42,680 nt of DNA, from NCBI GenBank assembly GCA_965204215.1, contig CBDBDZ010000003.1:1-42680 (forward strand). Direction: 5' to 3'. The position numbers were made by a program, and so were the translations under genes. Each line of letters starts with the position of its first letter. Position 1 is the stretch's first letter. This stretch comes from CBDBDZ01 sp965204215. GTDB taxonomy: Bacteria; Pseudomonadota; Gammaproteobacteria; Pseudomonadales; GM7GCV1. Of this stretch, positions 1-9,060 are shown one piece after another. The notes under the pieces are model-generated. The model saw only the letters and a program-made list of their open reading frames with translations. It was not told where the DNA came from and searched no databases.

Positions 1-570
1 TACAGTGTCGCCCCTGCGGATTCGATATGCGATAATGGGGAATCCCCCGCTGTCTAGTGGAGCCAGCCATCTTAGCTGAATCTCGCTAGGCGATAGCTCT
101 GTTGCCGTCAGGTCTGTTACCGGCTTTGCATCTGCGCCTGCCCTGCTTGCGTAATAGCCCATAAGAATGACCTGACCCTCAACGCCTGTATGTCTGGTTA
201 CATCTAGGGTTATGCTGCGGTTGCCATCGCCTGTCAGAAAGTGTGAATAGCTGCCCTGCTTGATTTTTGTGGTGCTGTCTAATGTATAATCATAATATAG
301 ATTGTCAAATTTCTGCCCCCCAAAATTCAGGTTCACATAACACCGGCTGCTGGTGGTTGCAGCTATTGCAGCAGCGATATTAATTGATACAATAACGAAT
401 TTTCTGCCTGCCGGTATCGGAATTGTAAGCTTTCTGCCTGATGATGTAATTGGCACCAGCGCAAAAAAACGGTCTCTTTCTGCTATTGATTCAAGATGCG
501 ATAGGTCGCCCATGTCAAGCCCCTCTATGTTTGGACCGACTGCGTTTAGGAAGGCTATGATAGAGCTCAA
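1..570 (-). CDS. Fibronectin-type adhesin/tail fibre, N-terminal part (runs off left edge)
   Basis: The frame is open from a TTG at 570, which overlaps the TGA of the preceding gene (TTGA), to the left edge. An ATG at 513 preceded by GAGGGG with 6-nt spacing is an alternative start. The first ~130 residues look like a beta-rich domain (alternating hydrophobics, IPIPAGRKFVIVSI). From about residue 150 a fibronectin type III domain begins (KPVTDLTATELSPSEIQLRW ... GGFPIIAYRIRR) and is cut after strand C. The missing second half of an FN3 domain is what the right edge of the window begins with, so this is probably the N-terminus of the gene ending at 39734. Likely a virion surface or tail-tip adhesin. 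Confidence 0.82.
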   Translation of the reverse strand, partial: MSSIIAFLNAVGPNIEGLDMGDLSHLESIAERDRFFALVPITSSGRKLTIPIPAGRKFVIVSINIAAAIAATTSSRCYVNLNFGGQKFDNLYYDYTLDSTTKIKQGSYSHFLTGDGNRSITLDVTRHTGVEGQVILMGYYASRAGADAKPVTDLTATELSPSEIQLRWLAPLDSGGFPIIAYRIRRGDTV

Positions 571-902
571 TCATCCTTCTGCCCCGTTTTTTCTTTTGTA
601 TTCCAGGGAGCAAAAATGTCTTTGCCATCATCTGCCAGTTCAGCTAATACCTGTCTCTCTTTATCTTCTGTAACAGTGCTGTTATTATTATCACTGTTAT
701 TTTTTTCAGGAACTGATTTTAACGGCACATCAACACCCTTGCTATTTTGCAGTATGGTTAGCCATGACTGGAAGCGTTTTTGAATCTGCGGATAATTTTC
801 TAGAATTTGGGCAATTTTGTATTGCTCTATTGCCAGCAAATTTTTTAGCTGTATTTTTTCGGCGTCTAGCTGTGCGATAAGATTTGAAATTTCTTGGGTC
901 AT
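567..902 (-). CDS. Small coiled-coil protein of the tail region
   Basis: A 111-residue protein whose first ~60 residues are heptad-like (ISNLIAQLDAEKIQLKNLLAIE), followed by a polar Asn/Ser/Lys-rich C-terminus. It is the last of four small genes between two large fibre genes and ends in a TTGA overlap with the adhesin. A TATA-like CTTTTTATTTTC 30 nt before the ATG suggests its own leaderless start. The position suggests a fibre chaperone, spacer or minor tail protein, but no family is recognised. Confidence 0.75.
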   Translation of the reverse strand: MTQEISNLIAQLDAEKIQLKNLLAIEQYKIAQILENYPQIQKRFQSWLTILQNSKGVDVPLKSVPEKNNSDNNNSTVTEDKERQVLAELADDGKDIFAPWNTKEKTGQKDD

Positions 903-920
903 GTCAAGCTATATCCTGTT

Positions 921-932
921 GAAAATAAAAAG
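921..932 (-). promoter_or_regulatory. Archaeal TATA box, coiled-coil/adhesin genes
   Basis: CTTTTTATTTTC on the minus strand begins 30 nt before the ATG at 902, the spacing seen repeatedly in this genome. It would start transcription at or just before the start codon. Confidence 0.55.
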
Positions 933-942
933 ATTATTCTTC

Positions 943-1179
943 TCATGTAATACCATTTATGACGTTAGCCTTCCTGATCAGATTATTTTTTAGCGTTTTT
1001 CTGCGGGCTGCCGGCATAACTACGCCGTCAATATCCATAGGTGGCTCTTCGTTTATTTGTTCCAAGCTTCTTTTTATCTGTCTTAATTTGTCAAGCTTGG
1101 CAACTAGCTCAAGTTCACTAGCCCGAAGCGATGCAAGTGTACCATTAATCTCGTCGGTATCAGTATCTGTCCATGCCAT
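943..1179 (-). CDS. Small coiled-coil hypothetical protein
   Basis: A 78-residue protein with a central amphipathic helix (LASLRASELELVAKLDKLRQ) and a basic C-terminus (RRKTLKNNLIRK). Its ATG overlaps the stop of the upstream gene by one base. Size, position and helix content match the neighbouring tail-region coiled-coil genes. Function unknown. Confidence 0.72.
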   Translation of the reverse strand: MAWTDTDTDEINGTLASLRASELELVAKLDKLRQIKRSLEQINEEPPMDIDGVVMPAARRKTLKNNLIRKANVINGIT

Positions 1180-1502
1180 TAGACTAGACGCCTTTTGAGG
1201 ATAATATCAATGCCTTTTTTAATTTCGGATTTTAACGTTACAAATACATCTTCATCAGACATTTTATTTCCAGCACCATCTACATTTTCCTCATGTCCTA
1301 ACCTGTCCAATATCTTCATTGTTGACATTAACGATTTTAATTCGCCAAGACATTGATTTATTTCTGAATTTTTAGCAGATTCAGAAGCATCAGAATTAAT
1401 TATGGTATCTAAACTATCTACCTTAAGATGTTTCTCATCTTCTAGATGCCCTAATACTTCTAATGCAAGCTCAAGTTGCTGAGATGTAGGAGGACTAGTC
1501 AT
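1179..1502 (-). CDS. Helical tail-region protein, paralogue of the gene upstream
   Basis: A 107-residue, largely helical protein. Its middle (CLGELKSLMSTMKILDRLG) matches the upstream neighbour (ILGDLKPLMETKRMLTRF) in the same relative place, and both end in a helix rich in Lys/Arg and Leu/Ile. I read the two as tandem paralogues. The start overlaps the upstream stop by one base, implying coupled translation. It lies between two fibre genes, so a fibre-assembly or structural role is possible; no family is recognised. Confidence 0.75.
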   Translation of the reverse strand: MTSPPTSQQLELALEVLGHLEDEKHLKVDSLDTIINSDASESAKNSEINQCLGELKSLMSTMKILDRLGHEENVDGAGNKMSDEDVFVTLKSEIKKGIDIILKRRLV

Positions 1503-1849
1503 TATGTTATTAGCTCCAGCTGTGTTTTTGCATGCCTGATCAATCTGCGAATTTCATCCTGAATTTCCTGTATGTTTAGTTCTTTATTGTCTTGATAATT
1601 TCTGTAATTTCCAACACAGAAACGGGTCAACATGCGTTTAGTTTCCATTAATGGTTTTAGATCGCCAAGAATAGTCATAATATCTACAGTGTCAACATCA
1701 TTTAGATGCTTATGCTTTGCAAAAAGATCATCCAAATTGTTCAAAAGCTGCTGCTGTCGAATTTCTAGCATGCTTACTATTGTTTTTGCATATGTTACAG
1801 TCTGATCAAGATTATTAAGAGTGTTATCAAGTTCAGTTACATTATACAT
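1502..1849 (-). CDS. Helical tail-region protein, first of paralogous pair
   Basis: A 115-residue protein with a predicted coiled coil (residues ~5-45, ELDNTLNNLDQTVTYAKTIV) and the shared LGDLKxLMxTxRxLxR segment (~60-80). It follows the 885-residue fibre by 22 nt. TTAATATAG 31 nt before the ATG could be its own TATA box. Function unknown; tail-fibre-associated by position. Confidence 0.75.
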   Translation of the reverse strand: MYNVTELDNTLNNLDQTVTYAKTIVSMLEIRQQQLLNNLDDLFAKHKHLNDVDTVDIMTILGDLKPLMETKRMLTRFCVGNYRNYQDNKELNIQEIQDEIRRLIRHAKTQLELIT

Positions 1850-1871
1850 TATTATGACTAGAATTGTTATT

Positions 1872-1880
1872 CTATATTAA
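1872..1880 (-). promoter_or_regulatory. Possible TATA box before the coiled-coil cluster
   Basis: TTAATATAG lies 31 nt upstream of the ATG at 1849 and overlaps the stop codon of the preceding fibre gene. Spacing fits the other promoters here, but the box is weaker. Confidence 0.4.
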
Positions 1881-4529
1881 GATGCCTTGAGCTTTCAGAT
1901 TTATTATTAATGATCTAAATGCACGCAATAAAAGAACAAAATTATCAGCTGTAGAGTTTGATGCGTTAAAATCGGGTACCTGCAACAAGGGCGCCAAGCC
2001 TGTGGGATTAGCGCTACTCGGTCCGGGAACTGTCCACCTTTCACCCGGCTGTTTTTCCTTGCCCCGGAATCCGATCATTGATCCGGTATGCGTAATATCT
2101 GTGCTGACAAATAACGAGCCTGTATAGCTATTCCTGAAAAATAATGTTTCAGATCCTAGATCATAGCTTGCTGTTGCAGATGGGCGTATGTGTGTATTTA
2201 CTGCTAGTAGGTTGGCACTGCCACCACCACCGCCACCGCCACCACCACCGCCACCGTTAGTATCTACATATGCCTTTGTTGCGGCATCCCTGTCATCTAT
2301 CGGGTCAGCTAGGTTAGTGATTCTGTTAATAAATCCTCGTTGTTGATTTGCATTCATGTTTATGTCGCTATATACCTGCAAAAGTCCGCCGGGTCGTGAT
2401 AAAATAATATGGCAAGGCAGGTTAACAAGTGCCTCATGGTCAACACTTAGATGACTGTTAATGTATACACCCCTGTCCAGATCCAGTGTTAAGATACTGT
2501 TAAAATCATCATCCCCGTCGCTGGCAAAAGAGTTGCGATTAATATCTCTTAAAACAAATTCTAATCTGCCACGATCAAGTACGGCAACATCATACTCTTG
2601 CCAATAGTTGTTGCCGCCGCTAGCTGGCGGCTGGTTGCCTACTGTCGGCATTACATTCAGGTATCTGAAATTTCTGCCGTTATGCGTTACCTTGTCGTGA
2701 TATTGATATTGTGTGTTAATGTCGTATGGCTCAAAGTCCGGCATGTCTCTTATTGCCTGTGCCTTTATTTCCGAAAAGGTAGTTTGTACCGGAATTAACA
2801 GATTACTGCCGTTTAGCACAGATGCGTATGCATCAAAGTATATCGAGCCTATTGTTACCCTTGCTGCATCAGTACCGGGAATATCATAATATCGGGTGTC
2901 GACAGTTTTTATTAACGGCTGTGTGTTGCCAAACACCTCTAAGGAATCGATAATATCTGTTGGGTCATCTTCGCTGACAACTTTTGCTAACGCCATTGTT
3001 TTCACTCCCTGAATATAGAAATTCATAACCTGATCTGTTACTGTTTTGTAATTTGTAGGATTAGCTATATCATTAACCATTATTCTGCGTTCCGTGTCGT
3101 ATGCTGCAATATAGCTGCTAAGTCTGGTATTCCATCCTACCTTGCCGAGTTGCAGCAAGTCCATACCCGGCGGCACTACAAAGCTTGCAGGGGTGTTGCC
3201 TGATGAGAAAGTATATTCGGTCAAGTCCTCTATTGAAAAATCATTCAAATCCGTAATGTCTGCGATAACGTGGGTGTGTGAAGTGTTAGCCTTTGTTAAT
3301 AGTCTGTTGTTAGTCCATCCCAGTGTTGCAGCATCCTGATTTTCGGTAGGATTTAGCACATTGTTAATCTTTTTTGCATGTGCATTGATATTTCCTCCTG
3401 CAATTTCTGCAAGTATGGTGCCATCATCAGACTTGAACTGATGTGATCTGCCCGCACCTGCGATATATTCAAGATGTGTAGTTCTTGGTATGATTTGAGA
3501 AGTAATTTCTGTGAATGGAATAAAGGATATGGTGCCGGTTCTTGATAGCTCATTGCCTGCCATATTTACGGTATTTTCTGCCGGGTGATTGAACCATGAA
3601 CTGCTGTCATTACCACCGGTATTGCCGCCGCCAGGCTGGACAACTGTTGTCGAAATTCTAGAACCATAATTCGTTAGGTATATGCTGCCATCAATTACCA
3701 TGCCCGTTAGTATGGTGATACTGCCGCCAGATGTCAAAACATCAAAGTCTGTAAGGGATACCTCGCTTGTTATTTCATGCCCGCCAACGGTATCTTGCAC
3801 AATCTCAACAACAAAAAATAGTGCCTTGTCTGCTGCCGGGATATTTCTGAATCGTATGTCTATATTGCCGACTGCAACAAATTTGTGAATGTGTGGATTT
3901 TCACTATCGCCAAGATCAAGGCTTAGGTTAGTTCTGCCGCCAGTTCCGCCTATTTCATCATAATCTCTAACTCCATACAGTAACGGCACAGTAAAATCAA
4001 CCCTGCTATTTGCAGCGCCATCCCCTCCAGCAGAAATAAACCGCCATTTACGAGCTACTGAATCATGTTTTAGCTCTATGATTTGCCCAGGATTCAAAAT
4101 AAATTCCCCTCCCGGCGGCAGTATATCCCCCTGATCATCTATGGTTATGGTATGCCCTGTTTTAGCTTGGAGGTAAATTTGCTGGTATGGTAATCCGGGA
4201 TCGTCAATAAAGCTTAATGTGTCCTCGGTGGCATCCTCCCCGCCACCAGCAGAAACAATAAACAAGCCTGCATATTTTCCCGAGGTTGGGCCGATGTCTA
4301 TTGCACCATCATCATCTATGGTTATTTTGGCCGCTGTCTGCCCTATTGGCCCGTGCATTGTGCCGCCGTCAACGCTTAGCGATTTTTGTGCCGTATTTTC
4401 TGGCGGCAAGCTAACTATCTGCTGCCCATGTATGGGATTACTGTTTAGTCCAGCCTGTGCCGCCAGCTTGGCGTTAATTCCAAACTGTTCAATCTCAAAA
4501 CTTTTGATGCTTCGGGGCTTGCCTACCAT
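1872..4529 (-). CDS. Tail fibre with polyglycine hinge
   Basis: An 885-residue protein. It carries phage-fibre signatures: NQDAATLGWTNN near residue 400 and DDRDAATKAYVD near 745, a motif I know from many bacterial and archaeal tail fibres. Early repeats contain HTITIDDQGDILPPGGEF and related beta segments. Twelve consecutive glycines (residues 759-770, mixed GGT/GGC codons) join the shaft to a C-terminal ~115-residue domain ending in a long hydrophobic helix (LLLRAFRSLIINLKAQ), which could trimerise the fibre. Its ATG overlaps the stop of the baseplate protein. Receptor-binding or side-fibre role is inferred. Confidence 0.85.
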   Translation of the reverse strand: MVGKPRSIKSFEIEQFGINAKLAAQAGLNSNPIHGQQIVSLPPENTAQKSLSVDGGTMHGPIGQTAAKITIDDDGAIDIGPTSGKYAGLFIVSAGGGEDATEDTLSFIDDPGLPYQQIYLQAKTGHTITIDDQGDILPPGGEFILNPGQIIELKHDSVARKWRFISAGGDGAANSRVDFTVPLLYGVRDYDEIGGTGGRTNLSLDLGDSENPHIHKFVAVGNIDIRFRNIPAADKALFFVVEIVQDTVGGHEITSEVSLTDFDVLTSGGSITILTGMVIDGSIYLTNYGSRISTTVVQPGGGNTGGNDSSSWFNHPAENTVNMAGNELSRTGTISFIPFTEITSQIIPRTTHLEYIAGAGRSHQFKSDDGTILAEIAGGNINAHAKKINNVLNPTENQDAATLGWTNNRLLTKANTSHTHVIADITDLNDFSIEDLTEYTFSSGNTPASFVVPPGMDLLQLGKVGWNTRLSSYIAAYDTERRIMVNDIANPTNYKTVTDQVMNFYIQGVKTMALAKVVSEDDPTDIIDSLEVFGNTQPLIKTVDTRYYDIPGTDAARVTIGSIYFDAYASVLNGSNLLIPVQTTFSEIKAQAIRDMPDFEPYDINTQYQYHDKVTHNGRNFRYLNVMPTVGNQPPASGGNNYWQEYDVAVLDRGRLEFVLRDINRNSFASDGDDDFNSILTLDLDRGVYINSHLSVDHEALVNLPCHIILSRPGGLLQVYSDINMNANQQRGFINRITNLADPIDDRDAATKAYVDTNGGGGGGGGGGGGSANLLAVNTHIRPSATASYDLGSETLFFRNSYTGSLFVSTDITHTGSMIGFRGKEKQPGERWTVPGPSSANPTGLAPLLQVPDFNASNSTADNFVLLLRAFRSLIINLKAQGILI

Positions 4530-7333
4530 TACGTAAACCTCTTTATTCCCTTTATTCTTCTTTGCAGCCCGCCCCTGCCGGCTGCCCTCGGTCGTGTAAC
4601 TGAATATTCTATTCTTTTTGCAACAAGCTTAATCGTGTGTGGTATGAACCTGTTGGGGTTGTTTGGGTCTGGCATGTCTGCATCACTTACCAGCCTTTCA
4701 TCCTTGAAATAGAAAGAATCCCCAAATCGAATGTTAAACAATTTTTCACCTGTGGTCGTAATGTCAAACTCCTTATGCTGAAATTTCTCTATCTGTTCTG
4801 CCGAATGTGCGATAATTTCCGCCTGTGTTGTCAGAATTACATCCTCACGCTGCAAAAATGATGTTTCCAGGTTTCGCTCATTGTCTATACCGCTAAAAGC
4901 TAGTATCGGTTTTTTAAAATGCACATCATCCAGGATAATAGTTAGTCTGCCTGCAAAGGTATCAGACAGATCCGTATTAGTTATGTCGTGATTGCCTTCT
5001 GGGGCAAACCTGCCAAACTCATCATACTGGTCTTGATTCTGAATTACAATCCATTTTATATTTCGCTGCTCAAAGATGTTTTGCACATCTAGCTCTTTTG
5101 GATTTTGTAATTCAATAATGTCTGCAACATTTAGATCAAAATATCTAGGTCTTCGCCCCCGATAAATCTCAAAGCCAGATAACGGAAGATCAAAATTATA
5201 AAATGTGCCGTTCCTCTCGGGGATTATAAAGTCATACTTCCATACGTTATCTTCTGTATCGCCCATAAGACACCGCATATTTGCCCGACCCTTGAAAATT
5301 TTAAGCCTGTTTGGGTCGCGGCGTGTACCGCTTCTTATCTCTGCTTTCACGGCTAACGAGAAAGAAAAGGTAGAAAGTGCCATAAGCGCATCACTGTCTG
5401 CATGATTAAATCCAAGCTCGCCTGTAGGAGTATATCCGAGATTTGACAAATCCAGTGTTGCCGGCTCGTTTATTGATGTAGCAGCTGATCTGGTGCCGCC
5501 GCCATACACATCGCCTACGTTCTCGGATATTCCGTTATGTGTGGTAACCGGGATAGGAAACTGCAAGTTAATCCATGCCCCGTGGCTCTGATAAGCTTCC
5601 CTGCTTATGTGCCTGTCAAGGGTCGCAAAACGAAAATCATAAGTTATCTCTATTGCACTTTTGCGGTTTGTTGCAAAGGTGTTGCCGTCTTTTGTTATCT
5701 CGGGATATTTTACGCTGTCAGTCTCATGCGGTCGGGGGTCAACGCCCTCGACATTTTTTAATGTTGACCATTTATGAAAACAGTGATTACCCAGGTCTGA
5801 TGCAGAAATATCGGTAAATGTTTGCGCGGCATTATTCCATTGATACACCTTAGCCTCACTTTTTACTGCGATTTGCATGCGGTCAACAGAAGCATCAAAC
5901 TTGTATTTTACACACCATTCCGTACCCGGTTCGCCGTCATTCCTTTGCATGCGCTCAACAACACTGTTAATTATACTTCTGCCGTTCCTGTCTAGCTGAT
6001 TAGCACTGAATGGCCCAGTACCTACGCAAAGTATGCGGTAGCCTCTGGGCCAAATATCGTTTGCATATCTGGTCATATTTGAGATCGGCGTCTGTGCAAT
6101 ACCGTTAACACCAACAACTCTTTCATCCACATTAGTTTGAAAATAACCCGGCTCGTCAATTACAATGTTGCCATCAAAACATGATGCTCCTGTGGATTGA
6201 TACCCATCCACGATTGCGGTTGCAGCAGCCGGGTTTGCGCCGGCATTTACAAAGTGTGCAGCCTTGTCTATTGTCCAGGGGGAATATTGGATTGTATCGC
6301 CGAACTCGTCAGACATGTCAAACTGGGCCCAGCTGCCAGGATTCAGATCAGGTCGCAAGTTTATGCTTGTTGCTATTGTCTGCCGGTAGTGTTTGCCGTT
6401 ATATTGCACTTTTGCATCCCTGCTGTATCGTATGAAATTCTGCCAGGGTGGTCTGAACAGAAATTCAAATAACTGTGATGTATATCTTGCATGACCAGTA
6501 GGGAGACTGCCAGACATGGTGTCCCCGACTACTGCGACCCGTGTTGCAGTAGGGTTCGATATTAGCCCTTCACCTTCTGCCGGGTTTACACTTCTTGTTT
6601 TTTCGATAACCTGCAACTGCTGCCCTGCAACATTGCCGGGATTTGAGCCGCTTGAAAAAATCCTTATTGCTATCGTGTCAACTGCCGGCGTGTCAAAACC
6701 AAGCTCAAAAAAGTCAAATACGCCCCGGTCTCTTACGGGGCTGCCTTGTCTATCTACGAGATCAAGCCAGATAGAATAACAAGATGCCGGCACAAATCCG
6801 TATTCATACTGCGCGGTAGTACCTCGTGGTAATCCGTTACCCCTGCGAGCAAAATCATTATATCTTTCATCATGGTGCATTAGTGTCGGCTGCTTGCTGC
6901 CCTTGTTTTCATTATAGGTCGTGCCGACTACCTGCCCCGGTACATACGCTGATGTAAACCAAAACGGTTTTGCAAAATGGATTTGTTGCGTATGGTATTC
7001 TGTGCCAAGACATGATAGTGTTAATATTGTGCCTTCTCCCTTGTCCTTGCTTGGTATCAGATCGTCAATTTCAAATACCCTGCGATAGCTTTCACCATCA
7101 AGATCAGTGCAGATTATGGCGATGCGGTCAAACTTGTCTATTATGTTCGGTCCGTTAGTTATCCTTCTGCCATACGGCGCCTTTAGTATGATTCTTGCCT
7201 CGTTTACCTCCCCTGAACCTGTATCAGTAAAAATCGGTAGATCAATGACATCATCTGTTATGTTTTCTGTGGTTCTATAGTTGTCTGTTTCGTCATACCA
7301 AGTAACAGAAAGATGAGTATAATTAGACGGCAT
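4529..7333 (-). CDS. Large baseplate / distal tail protein
   Basis: A 934-residue protein placed after the tail tube and tape-measure candidates and before the fibre, where tail hub proteins normally lie. The first ~110 residues (YTHLSVTWYDETDNYRTTEN ... EARIILKAPYGRRI ... GESYRRVFEIDDLIP) have the pattern of gp27/gpD-type hub domains: a curve definition followed by beta strands. The middle contains jelly-roll-like carbohydrate-binding-type segments, and the C-terminus is rich in short beta strands and ends basic (RGGLQRRIKGIKRFT). Baseplate hub fused to a binding domain is the best reading; exact homology is unverified. Confidence 0.75.
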   Translation of the reverse strand: MPSNYTHLSVTWYDETDNYRTTENITDDVIDLPIFTDTGSGEVNEARIILKAPYGRRITNGPNIIDKFDRIAIICTDLDGESYRRVFEIDDLIPSKDKGEGTILTLSCLGTEYHTQQIHFAKPFWFTSAYVPGQVVGTTYNENKGSKQPTLMHHDERYNDFARRGNGLPRGTTAQYEYGFVPASCYSIWLDLVDRQGSPVRDRGVFDFFELGFDTPAVDTIAIRIFSSGSNPGNVAGQQLQVIEKTRSVNPAEGEGLISNPTATRVAVVGDTMSGSLPTGHARYTSQLFEFLFRPPWQNFIRYSRDAKVQYNGKHYRQTIATSINLRPDLNPGSWAQFDMSDEFGDTIQYSPWTIDKAAHFVNAGANPAAATAIVDGYQSTGASCFDGNIVIDEPGYFQTNVDERVVGVNGIAQTPISNMTRYANDIWPRGYRILCVGTGPFSANQLDRNGRSIINSVVERMQRNDGEPGTEWCVKYKFDASVDRMQIAVKSEAKVYQWNNAAQTFTDISASDLGNHCFHKWSTLKNVEGVDPRPHETDSVKYPEITKDGNTFATNRKSAIEITYDFRFATLDRHISREAYQSHGAWINLQFPIPVTTHNGISENVGDVYGGGTRSAATSINEPATLDLSNLGYTPTGELGFNHADSDALMALSTFSFSLAVKAEIRSGTRRDPNRLKIFKGRANMRCLMGDTEDNVWKYDFIIPERNGTFYNFDLPLSGFEIYRGRRPRYFDLNVADIIELQNPKELDVQNIFEQRNIKWIVIQNQDQYDEFGRFAPEGNHDITNTDLSDTFAGRLTIILDDVHFKKPILAFSGIDNERNLETSFLQREDVILTTQAEIIAHSAEQIEKFQHKEFDITTTGEKLFNIRFGDSFYFKDERLVSDADMPDPNNPNRFIPHTIKLVAKRIEYSVTRPRAAGRGGLQRRIKGIKRFT

Positions 7334-7845
7334 TACGGGTTAGCCCTCATCTTGGTTAGCGCAAGTTTTACATCGCCTCCAAGCCTTAGCCGCAATACAA
7401 AGCTGCTAATCTTTTTTAGCTCATGCTCTACGTGTATCTGCGGCGTGTCAATGACATACCCGAAATTTTCGGTAGGTGTAACGTTAAAGCGTGTAGGAAA
7501 ATCAAGCCGCAGCCCAAACCTGCCCTTTGTGTATCCGCTAACGGTTTTATCTTCCAGGAAAAAATCAACGAGCTTATCAATTTCAGAATCGACATTTTTT
7601 AGCTCCCCTGCAAGCTGAATATCAACCCCGTCAGTGCCCATATCCTCAATGTCGTTACTGCCGCCGTCAATGCTGGTATTTTCAGGCGTTGATGTCCTTA
7701 ACGTAAAATCTGTGCGATAAATATAGCCGCCAGCTGCCAATACGGGCGTATTGTTAAACAGTATTGTGTTATCTTGACCTGCCCGGGCCTCGGTACCGTC
7801 GGCTGCATCTGCCTGAACCTGCCATAATGCCGCAAGTGTCGCCAT
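7333..7845 (-). CDS. Tail protein (baseplate or tube-like)
   Basis: A 170-residue beta-rich protein (TKGRFGLRLDFPTRFNV, HELKKISSFVLRLRLGGDVK). Its stop overlaps the start of the baseplate gene by one base, and its start follows the tape-measure candidate by one base. The order suggests a distal tail or tube-initiation protein. No catalytic motif is seen. Confidence 0.72.
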   Translation of the reverse strand: MATLAALWQVQADAADGTEARAGQDNTILFNNTPVLAAGGYIYRTDFTLRTSTPENTSIDGGSNDIEDMGTDGVDIQLAGELKNVDSEIDKLVDFFLEDKTVSGYTKGRFGLRLDFPTRFNVTPTENFGYVIDTPQIHVEHELKKISSFVLRLRLGGDVKLALTKMRANP

Positions 7846-7846
7846 A

Positions 7847-8605
7847 TTAACTCCCGGAGTATCTGTGGTTTCTTTGGTTTCCTGATTGACCCTGCGCTCT
7901 TAGTGATGGCGGCTCTTCCCGGCGCGGGTCTAGCCTGTTCTCAGGAATAGCAGTAGGATTATACAGATTGCCCGAAATTTGGCCGCGTGTCTCTGATCTT
8001 CGTAAAAATGGAAGTGTGGTAATTATTACAGATTTGAATCCCTGCCTTAGCTGCTGCTGTTCTCGCTCGTTTGTGAAGGTTAGTATCTCATTCCTTACAT
8101 CCCTTTTGAATTTTCGGTCAAATGCCCTGCCCGGCTTTTGCAGATCAGTTAGTATCAGCTGGACAACTGCATAAAAAATTGTTGCAAAGGCTGCAACTCC
8201 GGCGCCCTTTGCCAATTTTTTAAATACGTTAGCTATCATAAACTGGAATGGGTCTTTTGCTAATTGTTGAACATTAGAAAACTGTTCGGTTGACATTTTT
8301 TGAATTTGCCCCACGTTCCCTGTATCAAAGGATTCTACCTTTTGGTTTAGTATTTTTTGATTTTGCGGGTCCGTTGATGTAGTGCTGCTGCTGCCTGCTG
8401 GTGGTGTTGCCTTTGCATCTGCTGTTGCGGTTGCTCCCCCTGCAATAACATCATCCTGTATCATTCCCTTAATTTCAGCTTCTAGATCAGGATTCTCTAC
8501 CTGCTCAACAACAGTTATTTTGTAATCGTCAAATCGTGGAGATACAATATATGATGATAATAATGCACGTTCAATCATGCGGTTTATAGTATCAGATAAT
8601 GTCAT
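7847..8605 (-). CDS. Candidate short tail tape-measure protein
   Basis: A 252-residue protein with a polar, Ala/Thr/Ser-rich middle (residues ~75-100), one hydrophobic helix (GVAAFATIFYAVVQLIL, ~137-153) preceded by an amphipathic stretch, and a basic Gln/Arg-rich C-terminus (QISGNLYNPTAIPEN). A hydrophobic helix within a long helical protein between tube and hub genes is the usual tape-measure pattern. At 252 residues, and ~0.15 nm per residue, it would give a tail of only ~40 nm. No longer candidate exists in the tail module. The call is inferential. Confidence 0.5.
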   Translation of the reverse strand: MTLSDTINRMIERALLSSYIVSPRFDDYKITVVEQVENPDLEAEIKGMIQDDVIAGGATATADAKATPPAGSSSTTSTDPQNQKILNQKVESFDTGNVGQIQKMSTEQFSNVQQLAKDPFQFMIANVFKKLAKGAGVAAFATIFYAVVQLILTDLQKPGRAFDRKFKRDVRNEILTFTNEREQQQLRQGFKSVIITTLPFLRRSETRGQISGNLYNPTAIPENRLDPRREEPPSLRAQGQSGNQRNHRYSGS

Positions 8606-9027
8606 TATGACACCTCTACGTTATCATCTGTAATATCAATCCGAATAATAAAATCTACCTTGCCCTGCGGCTGGTGTTTAACTCTAAGATTACCCATCTC
8701 GCCGTTAAACGTTATTGTTGCAGTCTCTGCGCCTGAAACTGATGTTGCAACTAACCGCCATTCCTTGTTTGGCAATGCGCCATTGTCATCCCTTCTGTTA
8801 TATCCTATAATTCTTGCAATATCTGCAACAGATGCAAGTATGGTCGCATCAAATACATGTTCTCCAACACCGAAAGCTAAAACCGGCCCTGATGGCGTGC
8901 CATTGATATTTTTGGGCCGTGATAACGTAAGTTCGGATTCAACCTTCAAATCCCAGCTGTCACGCCCTTCATACAGTACGAATTTGTCTCCTAGTAACTG
9001 CTCATCTTTTGTGCCAATGCCTACCAT
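8605..9027 (-). CDS. Candidate tail tube protein
   Basis: A 140-residue beta-rich acidic protein (FVLYEGRDSWDLKVESELTL ... EWRLVATSVSGAETATITFN ... GKVDFIIRIDITDD). Position between the tail-terminator candidate and the tape-measure candidate, and size, fit a major tail tube protein. It is preceded by a possible TATA box, as expected for a protein needed in many copies. Assignment is by synteny, not by a motif. Confidence 0.55.
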   Translation of the reverse strand: MVGIGTKDEQLLGDKFVLYEGRDSWDLKVESELTLSRPKNINGTPSGPVLAFGVGEHVFDATILASVADIARIIGYNRRDDNGALPNKEWRLVATSVSGAETATITFNGEMGNLRVKHQPQGKVDFIIRIDITDDNVEVS

Positions 9028-9049
9028 AATATCTAATTATTAATAATAT

Positions 9050-9057
9050 GATTAAAA
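9050..9057 (-). promoter_or_regulatory. Possible TATA box before tail-tube gene
   Basis: TTTTAATC lies 30 nt upstream of the ATG at 9027, in the 33-nt gap after the preceding stop. It matches the spacing of the stronger promoters in this genome. Confidence 0.45.
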
Positions 9058-9060
9058 GTA

